From: JAGVSR01 sp964589785
Lineage (GTDB): Bacteria; Pseudomonadota; Alphaproteobacteria; Rhizobiales; Hyphomicrobiaceae
Reading direction: 5' to 3'
DNA: 64,000 nt
Assembly: GCA_964589785.1 (NCBI GenBank)
Contig: CAZPUQ010000001.1
Coordinates: 682,001 to 746,000, forward strand
Below are positions 35,019 to 44,290 of the stretch, in pieces. A program made the translations under genes and the position numbers. The notes beneath the pieces were generated by a model, which did not search any database, was not told the DNA's origin, and saw only the letters and a program-made list of their open reading frames with translations. The first letter of the stretch is position 1; each line of letters opens with the position of its first letter.

Positions 35019-35638
35019 CTCTGATCCTCGAACCAACGGAACGCTCAACACATTCGATGGGGTCCGCTACTCGGGCCGACGTGCATCAGGCAAGGCCTGA
35101 CGCGACGGGCGGACGCCTTGATCGCAGCCTCCACCGCCTGCTGTTTAGCAGGCTCGACGAGTGCGCTCCGACAGTGCTGCCTTTTCGAACCTCTTCTCTT
35201 GATCGCGAGCAACAATGCCATCGTAACGCCCGGATAACTTACTCCGGACCCGGTATATTTCAACGGAATCATCCGGCCCGCCGCCTACCCGGCAGGCAGC
35301 AGGCAAGCTGGCAACAGTCCACCGGCAAAGCTCGTCGACTCAAGATGACGACCGGAAAAAACTGCATCCACGGTCTCGTGCCGCTGCAACCCGCCGACCC
35401 CGACACTTTCGCCGACGTCTTTGAACCGAAACGTGGCGTGGGCTAGCGTCTCGCGACGGATATGACCGACGGCGTACCCACGCGGTGCGATCCCGCGCAC
35501 GGTGGGCACGCGGCGGCCGCGCGCCGTCCCGCGAACTCGCGGCTCGACTGAGGCAAGCTCGAGCAGGTCTTCGGCCTGCGGCTGCCGGACTGGACCGAAG
35601 GTGTCGCGGCCTGTCTCGATCGTGTCGACCGCGCGAGC
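35019..35638. other. Intergenic region, 620 bp, nothing recognised
   Basis: Upstream of luxR and downstream of the YdcF-like gene. Open frames at 35045-35272 (leftward) and 35057-35446 (rightward) lack motifs or ribosome-binding sites. It presumably contains the luxR promoter. Confidence 0.4.
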
Positions 35639-36427
35639 CTAGAGGTCGCCCCGGACCCGGTAGGCGAGGAGGCCGAACCATTCCTTCGCCGCCTGCGTCG
35701 TCCGCTGGAGCGCCTCGGCGTCGGGCAGCCAGTCGAGAACCGTCGGCACCGCCGCAGGGACACCGCGCACGTCCGTGCTCGAATCCGTGACCGGGATGCC
35801 GGCCTGCCGAAAGGTCGCGAGCGAGCGCGGCATGTGCGCGGCAGAGGTGACGAGGAGCGCGGACCGATAGCGGCCGTTCGTCCACATCTGGGCGATCTCG
35901 CTCGCGTTCTCGCGCGTCGTGCGGCTGGCGCTGGCGATCTCGATCGCAGCCTCGGGCACGCCGAGCTCGATCAGGAAAGCGCGCATGAACTGGGCCTCGG
36001 GCGCGCCGGAGGACAGCCAGGGAATGTTGCCGCCGGTGACGAGGATGCGACCCACCTTGCCAGCCCGGAAGAGACGCGCGGCGTGGACGATGCGGTCCCC
36101 GGCGTCGTTGAGCTCGGCCTCGTGGCGCGGCGGCACGGGACCGTCGACTCCGCCGCCGAGCAGGATGGCGACGTCGGCCGTGGGTGTCTCGGCGAGTGCC
36201 CGGGGCGGATACTGGCGTTCGAGCGTCGCGAGGGCCCAGGTTGCGACCGGCCGTGTGGAGGCGGCCCACAGCAACAGCACGGCGGCGGCGCCGGCCGCGA
36301 GCGCGCCCCGGGTCCGCCCGGCCAGCACAAGACCGCCGGCGACGAAAAGAAGGCCGATCGATGCCCCGAGCGGATAGACGAGCATCGGCAGGATCTTCGT
36401 TAGGAGGAGGCCGGTGTCGCTGCTCAT
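35639..36427 (-). CDS. YdcF/SanA/ElyC-like DUF218 membrane protein
   Basis: A 262-residue protein. ATG 36427 is chosen (AAGGACGACG upstream, starts MSSDTGLLLTKILPML); the open frame extends well upstream without motifs. Two hydrophobic segments at the N-terminus are followed by a DUF218 domain: DVAILLGGGVDG, AARLFRAGKVGRILVTGG, TTRENASEIAQM, and ALLVTSAAHMPRSLATFRQAG. Proteins of this group sit in the inner membrane with the domain in the periplasm and affect envelope or lipid-carrier metabolism. The substrate is unknown. No operon partner. Confidence 0.85.
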   Translation of the reverse strand: MSSDTGLLLTKILPMLVYPLGASIGLLFVAGGLVLAGRTRGALAAGAAAVLLLWAASTRPVATWALATLERQYPPRALAETPTADVAILLGGGVDGPVPPRHEAELNDAGDRIVHAARLFRAGKVGRILVTGGNIPWLSSGAPEAQFMRAFLIELGVPEAAIEIASASRTTRENASEIAQMWTNGRYRSALLVTSAAHMPRSLATFRQAGIPVTDSSTDVRGVPAAVPTVLDWLPDAEALQRTTQAAKEWFGLLAYRVRGDL

Positions 36428-36798
36428 CGTCGTCCTTGTCCCCGTCTGTGCGCCCGATCCGATCCAATCCCCGATCCGATCCAATCTATGCAACTTGGCT
36501 GTTCCGCCTGTCGCGCGACGAGCCGTCGGGCATGTGGCGGACAGCCCGACAGTCAAACAAGGCCGTGACATGCTGGTCGGTGTGGGACCGGGCGACCACG
36601 GGCTGCTTACGATCAAGGCCGTGCCCGTCATGCAAGATGTGCAAATCATCCTCTGATGTCCCACTCAACATAGATCACAGACCTTTGCGACTGGAGGTGA
36701 TGGCAGGCATCCACATGGGGACAGATCCGACTCGGATTTTGCGATGCAGGTTCCGGCGAGCATGCGCATGTCGCGCTCTTCGCCAATGAAGCTCAAAG
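36428..36798. other. Intergenic region, about 370 bp
   Basis: Separates the YdcF-like gene from the terminase gene. Apart from the 17-bp tandem repeat, I see no gene, terminator or family motif. Confidence 0.4.
36453..36486. repeat. Two tandem copies of a 17-bp unit
   Basis: CCCGATCCGATCCAATC occurs twice without a gap just upstream of the YdcF-like gene. It is a minor tandem repeat, likely slippage. Confidence 0.7.
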
Positions 36799-38283
36799 CT
36801 ATCCCAGATTGCGTTTGTTGCGCCTCGCGTTGGCGACCGCGTTGTCGAAATTCGCAATGAGCTGGCTCATGCTGTCGACCTGATCATCGTCTGAGATGTT
36901 GGGGAATGCGGCAATTTCATAGAGGAACGTCTCAAGCCAAGGTGCGGTCATCGGGATCAGTACTTGCCCGTCGTCGATACGCAGAATACCGCGCCCAAAG
37001 CGTTCGATTTTTGAGTCGGACGGTCGCATTGTTGTCGATGATCCCAGCTTGATGTGCTGCGATGTCCTCGAGGAGAACGTTATATTCCGGTAGCCGCTGC
37101 GTTCTAAGTGCTGAACCACGCCCATCCCGACGCCGCGTTCGTCGACCACAACGAGGGCAGGTCGATCTCTTTGGATCTCAGCCTTGATGGCTGCCAATAC
37201 TTCAGGCAGCTCAAGCCGTACCCGGATAACCTGTGTCAGGTAGAGCGCGTCGCGCTTGTCCCTGTTGGATGCCAGTCCCCACTTGGTGCATACGCTCGCA
37301 TTGCCGCCGATTGTTGCGCCGATGTCCCATGAGTGGATGGTGAGCTCGAAGCGGGGTGGCTTAGCAAGGTCGAACCGTTGAACCCTCTCGACCGAAAGCA
37401 TGCCGGACCCGCCCGCCGTGGGGCGCTGCTGATACTGTCCGTTCCAGACGTGCGGCGGGAGGCTCGCCTGCAACTTCGCGGCAGCCTCGACCGTCATGCG
37501 TTCCGGATTGAGCACATCCCCTGGGCGGCGGTAAAATATGAGCTGATCTCGAAACGTATTTCTCTCTTCCTTCTCGGCGACGAGCGGTAGCTTCAGCACA
37601 AAGTCCGCATTGGGTTCGAGCGTGGCGGAGAGATCGTCAGGGGCGAGCCGGTGCATCACGAGAATGAAAGCCCCCGTCGTGGGGTCGTTGAACCGGGTGA
37701 GCGCGGAGCTGAAGAGCCAGCTACGGAGCCGCTCCTTGACGTGCTCGGAGGCTGCATCGTCGGGCTGCATGGGGTCGTCGACGATGATTACGTCGGCGCC
37801 GAACCCCGTGATGTCGCTGCCAACCGACGTCGCATAGCGGTAGCCGCCCTTGGTCGTGCGGACGTAGTCGACGGCTTGCTTGTCGAGGGCTGTGTCCGGA
37901 AAGATGCGCTGATAGATCTCTGACCTCATCAGCGTCCGCGTCATTGCGGAGAGGTCATGCGAGAGGTCGTCTCCATAGGAGATCGTGATGAACCTCGTCG
38001 TCGGATCGCGGCCCAGGCGCCAGGCGACGTAGAAGATTGACACCATCATCGACTTCATGTGTCGCGGGGGCAGGTTTATGATGACGTGCCGGTAACGCTT
38101 CGCCTCGACGCGCATCAAGACGGTGGCCAACAGCTCAAGGTAGTCGGCGTGAGCCAACTTCTGGCCTGGATGCAGAACCCCAAAGGTGAGTTCGACGAAG
38201 CACCAGTAGTCAACGCGCGCGAGTGCGATCAGGCTCTCGAGAAATTGGATGGTTCCGGTGCGCGCATAGTTCGCCGGCTTCAT
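36799..38283 (-). CDS. terL: Phage terminase large subunit
   Basis: A 494-residue protein whose ATG at 38283 overlaps the preceding stop (TGATG). The ATPase domain has INLPPRHMKSMMVSIFYVAW (Walker A region) and ADVIIVDDPMQ (Walker B). The nuclease part has IHSWDIGA, LVVVDERGVGMGVVQHLE and DDQVDSMSQLI with acidic residues typical of the RNase H-like fold. It would cut and pump phage DNA into capsids. No portal, capsid or tail genes follow, so this is a prophage or gene-transfer-agent remnant. It is the last gene of a methyltransferase-DUF5681-terminase operon. Confidence 0.9.
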   Translation of the reverse strand: MKPANYARTGTIQFLESLIALARVDYWCFVELTFGVLHPGQKLAHADYLELLATVLMRVEAKRYRHVIINLPPRHMKSMMVSIFYVAWRLGRDPTTRFITISYGDDLSHDLSAMTRTLMRSEIYQRIFPDTALDKQAVDYVRTTKGGYRYATSVGSDITGFGADVIIVDDPMQPDDAASEHVKERLRSWLFSSALTRFNDPTTGAFILVMHRLAPDDLSATLEPNADFVLKLPLVAEKEERNTFRDQLIFYRRPGDVLNPERMTVEAAAKLQASLPPHVWNGQYQQRPTAGGSGMLSVERVQRFDLAKPPRFELTIHSWDIGATIGGNASVCTKWGLASNRDKRDALYLTQVIRVRLELPEVLAAIKAEIQRDRPALVVVDERGVGMGVVQHLERSGYRNITFSSRTSQHIKLGSSTTMRPSDSKIERFGRGILRIDDGQVLIPMTAPWLETFLYEIAAFPNISDDDQVDSMSQLIANFDNAVANARRNKRNLG

Positions 38284-38690
38284 CACTTGTTCCCCTTTGA
38301 CGAGGTGAGGTGATCGAAGCGCTTGACCATGCGCTTGATGGTGTCGTCATCGGGCAGCACATACGTGCTCTTTTGCGCAGCATCTCCCGGCGTATCGGGC
38401 TCGGCAACAAGCTGGAACACGATGCGTGCCGCGGCCAGATCGCCCTCCAAGGCCTTGGCGAATACGCGACGTGCCAAGGCAACGAGCTTAGGGATTTTGA
38501 CGATTTCGTCGCCCTGCTTGATCCGGACGAGCTTGGCGGCTTCCCTGGCCATCGCCTCCTGGAGCGTAGGCAGGCCCTTCGGCCTGCCCCTCGGGTTTCC
38601 AGACTGACCCGGCGGGAACTGGTGCGCCTTCGGAGGACGACAGTAGCCGACGCCGTCCCCTGACGCCTTCTTTGGAAGCTTCTGGGACAT
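38283..38690 (-). CDS. DUF5681-domain protein
   Basis: A 135-residue protein starting at ATG 38690, which overlaps the methyltransferase stop (TGATG). The N-terminal KAHQFPPGQSGNPRGRPKG is the DUF5681 signature. The rest is a helical region with ALEGDLAAARIVFQLVAEP. Such proteins commonly lie before phage terminase genes in alphaproteobacteria and may serve as a small terminase-like or DNA-binding partner. That role is inferred from position. Confidence 0.85.
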   Translation of the reverse strand: MSQKLPKKASGDGVGYCRPPKAHQFPPGQSGNPRGRPKGLPTLQEAMAREAAKLVRIKQGDEIVKIPKLVALARRVFAKALEGDLAAARIVFQLVAEPDTPGDAAQKSTYVLPDDDTIKRMVKRFDHLTSSKGNK

Positions 38691-40141
38691 CAGCGCTCTC
38701 TCTCGGTTCGAGGTGCTACGCCACGTCGCAGAGCAACCTCCGAAAAGGTTTCGCCTGTCTCGGTAAGGACCGCCTCGCGTCCGGTCATCTGCTGCCATCG
38801 CTCGATGGCGACGTCGCAGTAGAGACTATCGATCTCGATTGCGCGGCAGGCGCGACCCGTCGCCTCCGCCGCGAGCAGCATCGATCCCGATCCCGCAAAA
38901 CAGTCGAGCACGACATCGCCGCGGTCGGTGACATCGAGCAGGGCATCCTCAAGCATGGCTCGCGGTTTGACCGTCGGATGCATGGCCAGCCCCTCGCGCG
39001 CCTCCGAGCCGAGGGTCGATGCGCCAGGATAGGTCCAAACGTTGCCGCGGTAGCGACCCCAGCGGCCTAGCTCAATGTTGTTGATGTGGGGAGCGGCCCC
39101 CTTCTTGAAGACCGGCAGCAGCTCGTGCTGCGAACGCCACAAGCTTCCTTGACCGCCGTTCGGTTTGGCCCAGATGACAACGTTCAACAAATCCAGATCG
39201 AGTTCGCGGCCCGCGGCCAGGACCAGCTCGATGTTCCGCCAATCGATGTACGTCGCGAGAAGGCCGCCGTCGACGAGTTGCTCCAGAGATGGCCGCATCC
39301 AATCGGTATTGAACGCGAAGTATTCCTCTCGGCTGAGCTCTCCGTGCGCCATCGCGAATTCGCGGTGGTGCGGCTGGCTCGTGCAATGGCTCCTGACCGG
39401 AACGTTGTACGGCACGTCAGTCAGGACCAGCCTTGCAGGCTCCGGATTCGAAAACAGGCGCGCATAGACATCCCGGTCTCGCGCGTCGCCCTGTGCGAGC
39501 CGATGCCTCCCCATCACCCAGAGGTCGCCGGCCTGGGAGACCGCCGACTGAGGAAGATCCGGGAGGACTTCGGCTTCCGGTTCGTCCGACTCTTCGTCGA
39601 TGAGCAAGGCATCGATCTCGGCAAGCTCGAAGGCCGTCCCAATGATGTCCTCCTCGAGTTCGATCAGCTCTTCGAACTCGACCTTGAGCGCCGCGACGTC
39701 CCACTCGCCGGTCTCAGCGGTGCGGTTGAGAGCGATGGCGAGGGTCCGCAGCTCGGCCTCGCGAAGGTGGTCGATATGGATCACTGGGACGTGCTCGAGG
39801 TTTTCGAGACGTGCCGCCTCCCAGACCACGTGCCCGTGCACGATCCGCCCTTCGGCATCGACCAGGACTGGAGTGCAGACTCCGTGCCGGGTGAGGCTCA
39901 GCCTGACCCTGGCCACCTGTGACGCCGTTGCTCGGCGCACCCGCCGACGGGCCGGCTTGAGGCTCTCGACCGGCACGTATTCGACGGTCAGCCGGGGCAG
40001 GAGATCATTGCGTCGGCCTGCGGCGTGCCGTTCAAACTGGGAAAGAGCCCGTTGGGCCTGTCGCCGCTCGCGCGACTTTTCTTGTAGAGCCGGCTTGAGC
40101 CCGGCGGCGGCCTGGACTTGGGGAGATCGGTTCTTTGCCAT
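38690..40141 (-). CDS. ParB-like/DNA methyltransferase fusion (beta-class N6-adenine or N4-cytosine)
   Basis: A 483-residue protein from ATG 40141. Residues 45-150 or so form a ParB/Srx-like nuclease-type domain (VEYVPVESLKPARR, VDAEGRIVHGHVVWEAARL). Catalytic motif IV appears as LTDVPYNVPV, and motif I, later in the chain, as DCFAGSGSMLLAAEATGR. The order is that of beta-class methyltransferases. Motif IV is usually DPPY; here the second residue is Val. Phages use such enzymes to modify their DNA. It heads an operon with DUF5681 and terminase. Confidence 0.87.
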   Translation of the reverse strand: MAKNRSPQVQAAAGLKPALQEKSRERRQAQRALSQFERHAAGRRNDLLPRLTVEYVPVESLKPARRRVRRATASQVARVRLSLTRHGVCTPVLVDAEGRIVHGHVVWEAARLENLEHVPVIHIDHLREAELRTLAIALNRTAETGEWDVAALKVEFEELIELEEDIIGTAFELAEIDALLIDEESDEPEAEVLPDLPQSAVSQAGDLWVMGRHRLAQGDARDRDVYARLFSNPEPARLVLTDVPYNVPVRSHCTSQPHHREFAMAHGELSREEYFAFNTDWMRPSLEQLVDGGLLATYIDWRNIELVLAAGRELDLDLLNVVIWAKPNGGQGSLWRSQHELLPVFKKGAAPHINNIELGRWGRYRGNVWTYPGASTLGSEAREGLAMHPTVKPRAMLEDALLDVTDRGDVVLDCFAGSGSMLLAAEATGRACRAIEIDSLYCDVAIERWQQMTGREAVLTETGETFSEVALRRGVAPRTERER

Positions 40142-40690
40142 CGACTTGTCCTTCCGGATCGGTGAACGGGCGCGTTCACCACCGAAAGGGAAGCCGCCAA
40201 TCGAGTGTCCCGACGTCCTGCGGCGCTTGCCCGGTTCGGGCGGTTGCCCCGAAGACCTGGGTCACAAAGCGCGGCCGACGTCCGCACTCCTTGCTGACGG
40301 CTCGCCTGGAAACCCCCACCAGATGGCGGAGCGTCCACGCTCCCAAGATCAGGCAGCCCACCCTGGTCCGCAACGGCAAAATGCGGGGGTGGTTCGTTTG
40401 CGCGCCACAGCTTTGCTCACCCTCGTGAGGTCGGCAGTGAACCTTCCGGAGGGGGTGAACTTAGTGTGAGAGCGTCCGGCCAGGATCCCTCTTATTCCCT
40501 GCTCGAAGGCGTAGGGAACTGAGCGTGCAAGCAGGCGAGAACCGACGCGAACTCTGGCGCTTAGCCTCGCAATTGTGACGCGCACAGCCCAGAAAATCGG
40601 CTGAATCCCTGATCTATTCACTGTTGGCAAGGATTTTTATGCGGAGACCGGTTCGCTCGCGACTGCCTCCGCTGCCATCATCCCATGGTA
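40142..40690. other. Intergenic region, about 550 bp
   Basis: Between the methyltransferase and a TPR-gene remnant. Leftward frames at 40176-40379 and 40349-40630 are cysteine- and arginine-containing but unrecognised, and I do not call them genes. The inverted repeat at 40161-40180 is the only clear structure. Confidence 0.4.
40161..40180. promoter_or_regulatory. Inverted repeat GGTGAACG-N4-CGTTCACC upstream of the methyltransferase
   Basis: Perfect 8-bp arms with a 4-bp spacer, 20 bp upstream of the methyltransferase start codon. A further GGTGAAC word is at 40457. It could be a repressor operator or a 5'-UTR hairpin. No regulator gene is adjacent. Confidence 0.4.
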
Positions 40691-40691
40691 T

Positions 40692-40785
40692 AAACTTGGC
40701 CCAACTCTACCGCGCAAGGGTCAACCGATGCGGCCCGCGCTTCGTTGTCGAGGACCATCGAGCTGGACAAGAACTTCGCGGTGGG
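40692..40785 (+). pseudogene. Short TPR-gene remnant similar to part of the multiheme cytochrome gene
   Basis: About 75-90 bp closely match 50026-50115 inside the cytochrome/TPR gene. Both contain CAACTCTACCGCGC, CGATGCGGCCCG and CATCGAGCTGGACAAGA in the same order and near-identical spacing. In the gene this encodes NLAQLYRAQGKPDAARASL and the following helix. Here small deletions break the frame soon after NLAQLYRA. It is a decayed piece of the same or a closely related gene. Confidence 0.65.
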
Positions 40786-40972
40786 CTGGACCGCTCACCT
40801 GGAGTTTCGCGACCAACCGCCGTTGTTGTAACGATCGCTGAGTTCGGTGCGAGAGTTCACCGGGCCCGCTCGGGCGCGTCATCTCTTGATCCCGTAAAAC
40901 GTGCCGGCACCGGGAACGCGGGGCCGCGCCTAGCGTTGGCCCCGAGACGGGCGGGTCGGCTGGTCGAGCGTC

Positions 40973-43612
40973 ATGGCGTACCGAAATCTTTCTCCCTATC
41001 GGCAGAAGCGCGATTTCACGAAGACGGAGGAGCCGAGCGGCGCGGTGCGGATTGCGCCTGCCGGCCATCCCCGCTTCGTCATTCAGAAGCACGCGGCCAG
41101 ACGCCTTCATTACGACCTGCGGCTCGAGGTCGGGGGCGTGTTCAAGTCGTGGGCCGTGACCAGGGGGCCGTCGCTCGATCCCGCAGACAAGCGCCTGGCG
41201 GTCGAAACGGAGGACCATCCGCTCGACTACGGCGATTTTGAAGGAACCATCCCCAAGGGCGAGTATGGCGGCGGCACGGTCATGCTGTGGGACCGCGGCT
41301 TCTGGGCGGCGGAAGGGGACGCGGCAACGTCGCTCCGCAAAGGTGAGCTCAAGTTCGTTCTGGCAGGCGAAAAGCTGAAAGGGGGATGGATTCTGGTCCG
41401 CATGTCCCGCGACCGCGAGGGCGGCAAGCGGACCAACTGGTTGCTCATCAAGCGCCATGACGGCTACGAAAAAGAAGGCGGCCGGAACAGCATCCTCGGG
41501 GACGACCACTCGGTTGCGTCCGGGCGCAGCATGGACGACATCGCGGCGGGGAAGGGCCGGGCGCCCAAGGCGTTCATGCGCGTTGCGATCCCCAAATCCC
41601 GGCCTTCAAGCCGCACCGGCTCCAACGACGGCGCCGGGGCTGCGAAGGAACGGACGGCACCCCGAGCACGGGCGACAACGCGCGCCAGCTCCTCTGCGCC
41701 TACATCTGCCACCATGCCGCCCTTCGTTGCGCCGCAGCTCTGTAAGCGCGTCAACCGACCGCAAACGGGCGCCGACTGGGTGCACGAGATCAAGCTCGAC
41801 GGCTATAGGATGCAATTGCGTGTCGAGCGCGGCGAGGGAACCCTGCGCACCCGCGCCGGGCTCGACTGGACCGTGAAGTTCAGCGCCGTTGGGGAGGCGG
41901 TTGCCGATTTCCCCGACTGCATCATCGACGGCGAGGTCGTCGCCCTCGATCAGAACGGCGTCTCGAATTTCTCGGCCTTGCAGGCGGCGCTCTCGGAGGG
42001 CCGTTCGCGCGACCTCATCTATTTCGTATTCGATCTGCTGTTCCTGCGCGGCCGGGATGTGCGCGGCCTTCCCCTGCTCGAGCGCAAGGAGGAGCTGAAG
42101 CGGGTGGTTGCGGAAGCAGCCGACCGGAACGGACAGATCCGGTACGTCGAGCATCTCGATGATCCCGGCACGGCCGTCCTCAAGTCGGCGTGCCGCCTTG
42201 AGCTCGAAGGTATCGTCTCGAAGCGTGCCGACGCGGCCTATCAGTCCGGCCGCACGGCGACGTGGATGAAGTCCAAGTGCCGCGGCGGGCAGGAGGTCGT
42301 CATCGGCGGCTGGAGCGGGACCGCCACGAGCCTGCGCTCCCTCATTGTCGGCGTCTATCGCGGCGGCCATCTCGTGCATACGGGACGCGTCGGCACCGGG
42401 TTCAATGCGCACAACACTCCGGGCCTCCTCAGAAAGCTCAAGGCGCGCAAGACGGAAAAAAGCCCGTTCGGAGGACAAACCGCGCCGCGCCGGCAACGGG
42501 ACTGGACGTGGGTGAAGCCCGATCTCGTCGCCGAGATCGAATTTGCCGGATTCACGGTCGATGGCATGGTGCGGCAGGCCGCTTTCAAGGGCCTGCGCCA
42601 GGACAAGCCGGCGCGCCAGGTGAAGGCGGAAAAAGCGGTGTCGCCCGACCGAACGGAGCTCGCCATGCCGGCAGCCAAGGCAATCCGGCGGAAGGTTCCG
42701 ACGCGCGCCTCGTCGGTGGTCTGCGGCGTCGTGATCTCGAAGCCCGACAAGGTGCTGTGGCCGGCCGACGCCGACCAGGAGAGCTACACCAAGCTCGATC
42801 TCGCGCGCTACCTCGAGACCGTCGGTCCGTGGATGATGGATCACATCCGGGGGCGGCCCTGCTCGATCCTGCGCGCTCCGGACGGCATTCAGGCCGAGCG
42901 CTTCTTCCAGCGGCATGCCTCACCGGGCATGTCGAACCTCTTCTCCCAGGTGACGATTGCAGGCGATCGCAAGCCGTATATCCAGATCGATCGCATCGAA
43001 GCCCTGATTGCGGCCGCCCAGGCCGCCGTGGTGGAGTTTCATCCCTGGAACAACGAGCCGGGGACTCCGAGCCGGCCGGGACGCCTCGTCTTCGATCTCG
43101 ACCCCGCTCCCGACGTTGCATTCGGCGCCGTCATCGACGCCGCGAAAGAGTTGCGGGAACGGCTCGAGGAGCTGGGCCTGGCGGTCTTCTGCAAGACGTC
43201 GGGCGGCAAGGGCCTGCATCTCGTGACCCCGCTCGCCATCCGCGACACCGACGCTCTCGGCTGGAAGGAGGCGAAGGCCTTCGCCCAGGCTGTCTGTGCG
43301 GCCATGGTGCAGGACAGCCCGGATCGCTACCTCATCAGCATGGCCAAGAAGAAGCGGGCGGGCCGCATCTTTCTCGACTACCTGCGCAATGATCGCCTCT
43401 CGACGGCGGTGGCGCCGCTTTCGCCGCGCACGCGGCCGGGCGCGCCGGTGTCGATGCCGCTGAGCTGGGGTCAGGTGCGCAACGGGCTCGATCCGATGCG
43501 CTTCACGATAAAGACCGCGCCCGCCCTGCTTGCGAGAACGAAGCCGTGGCGCGAGTACTGCGAGAGCGAGAGCTCCCTGAAAGCCGCAATCCGGAAACTC
43601 TTGGGACGATAA
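40973..43612 (+). CDS. ligD: Multidomain ATP-dependent DNA ligase D (NHEJ)
   Basis: An 879-residue protein with three domains. The 3'-phosphoesterase (residues 1-190 or so) has FVIQKHAARRLHYDLRLE and GDFEGTIPKGEYGGGTV. The ligase (about 250-560) has the nucleotidyl-lysine motif HEIKLDGYRMQL with Lys near 271, IIDGEVVALD, EGIVSKRADAAY and WMKSKC. The primase-polymerase (about 590-860) has RILRAPDGIQ-like positions, RLVFDLDPAPDV with the metal-binding DLD, and KTSGGKGLHL. It repairs double-strand breaks with Ku. No ku gene is visible in the window. The order phosphoesterase-ligase-polymerase is the common alphaproteobacterial one. Confidence 0.95.
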   Translation: MAYRNLSPYRQKRDFTKTEEPSGAVRIAPAGHPRFVIQKHAARRLHYDLRLEVGGVFKSWAVTRGPSLDPADKRLAVETEDHPLDYGDFEGTIPKGEYGGGTVMLWDRGFWAAEGDAATSLRKGELKFVLAGEKLKGGWILVRMSRDREGGKRTNWLLIKRHDGYEKEGGRNSILGDDHSVASGRSMDDIAAGKGRAPKAFMRVAIPKSRPSSRTGSNDGAGAAKERTAPRARATTRASSSAPTSATMPPFVAPQLCKRVNRPQTGADWVHEIKLDGYRMQLRVERGEGTLRTRAGLDWTVKFSAVGEAVADFPDCIIDGEVVALDQNGVSNFSALQAALSEGRSRDLIYFVFDLLFLRGRDVRGLPLLERKEELKRVVAEAADRNGQIRYVEHLDDPGTAVLKSACRLELEGIVSKRADAAYQSGRTATWMKSKCRGGQEVVIGGWSGTATSLRSLIVGVYRGGHLVHTGRVGTGFNAHNTPGLLRKLKARKTEKSPFGGQTAPRRQRDWTWVKPDLVAEIEFAGFTVDGMVRQAAFKGLRQDKPARQVKAEKAVSPDRTELAMPAAKAIRRKVPTRASSVVCGVVISKPDKVLWPADADQESYTKLDLARYLETVGPWMMDHIRGRPCSILRAPDGIQAERFFQRHASPGMSNLFSQVTIAGDRKPYIQIDRIEALIAAAQAAVVEFHPWNNEPGTPSRPGRLVFDLDPAPDVAFGAVIDAAKELRERLEELGLAVFCKTSGGKGLHLVTPLAIRDTDALGWKEAKAFAQAVCAAMVQDSPDRYLISMAKKKRAGRIFLDYLRNDRLSTAVAPLSPRTRPGAPVSMPLSWGQVRNGLDPMRFTIKTAPALLARTKPWREYCESESSLKAAIRKLLGR

Positions 43613-43658
43613 CGGGGTCGTCCTTACGATGCCCTGCGCGAGGTTGGCAGCCGTGCGG

Positions 43659-44072
43659 TCAGCGCGCGACCGTCACGCTGCAATGGGCGCGAACCACGAG
43701 ATCGTGCGAGACCGATCCGACGACGAGACGCGTGGCGGCGCCCTTCTCGCCGGTGCCGACGACGATGTGGTCGACCTTCTCGTCCTCGGCATAATTGAGA
43801 ATGGCGCGTGCCACGTCGCGGCTCGCGACCGATACGAGCCGCGCGTTCGGACAGCCGGCGGTCGCCGCCGTGCGCTGTGCCGCGGCGAGCATGCGCTTGG
43901 CTTCCTCGGCTCCGAGCTGATGAACCGGCCCGCCGCGGCCTTCCAGGCGCACCTGGTCCACGACCAGGAGAATGAGCTCGCCGTTCGCGGCCTTTGTGAA
44001 CTCGGCCGCCACTTCAATCGCGCGGTTGGAGTGTTCCGTGCCGTCCACGGCACAGAGGATCTTCTTGGACAT
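43659..44072 (-). CDS. Universal stress protein (UspA family)
   Basis: A 137-residue protein from ATG 44072 with GGAGAAAAGC upstream. It begins KKILCAVDGTEHSNRAIE and ends DHIVVGTGEKGAATRLVVGSVSHDLVVRA, the ATP-binding G-x2-G-x9-G-(S/T)-like motif of the family. It is a single-domain cytoplasmic protein. It lies downstream of the large sulfatase on the same strand with a 218-bp gap, so co-transcription is uncertain. Confidence 0.9.
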   Translation of the reverse strand: MSKKILCAVDGTEHSNRAIEVAAEFTKAANGELILLVVDQVRLEGRGGPVHQLGAEEAKRMLAAAQRTAATAGCPNARLVSVASRDVARAILNYAEDEKVDHIVVGTGEKGAATRLVVGSVSHDLVVRAHCSVTVAR

Positions 44073-44252
44073 GCTTTTCTCCACTCGGCCATTTGCACGC
44101 ACGCCAGCCCCGGCGTCACACCGGCACTGAAAAGTTGCGTGGGCTCAATCGGGAAGTCTCTGCCTGAAGTCGCAGCTACATTTGGCCGTTGCTCAGCCGC
44201 TGTCAATATGGGATCAGCAGGGCTCGATGCGAACCCGTTCGGGGCCGTCCTC

Positions 44253-44268
44253 TCGCCTCCGAAGGCGA
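44253..44268 (-). terminator. Weak hairpin downstream of the large sulfatase
   Basis: TCGCCT and AGGCGA arms around a TCGG loop, 23 bp after the sulfatase stop. No U-run follows, so termination is doubtful. Confidence 0.3.
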
Positions 44269-44290
44269 TCTTGCACCGGCCGGAGCCGCG

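Noticed and set aside
35045..35446. Short frames on both strands upstream of luxR
   Set aside because: No ribosome-binding site or motif; probably promoter DNA.
40176..40630. Two leftward small frames between the methyltransferase and ligD
   Set aside because: Cysteine-containing but with no family pattern; they overlap each other and an inverted repeat.
41606..42916. Long leftward open frame inside ligD
   Set aside because: Shadow of a high-GC coding strand; the rightward frame has all LigD motifs.
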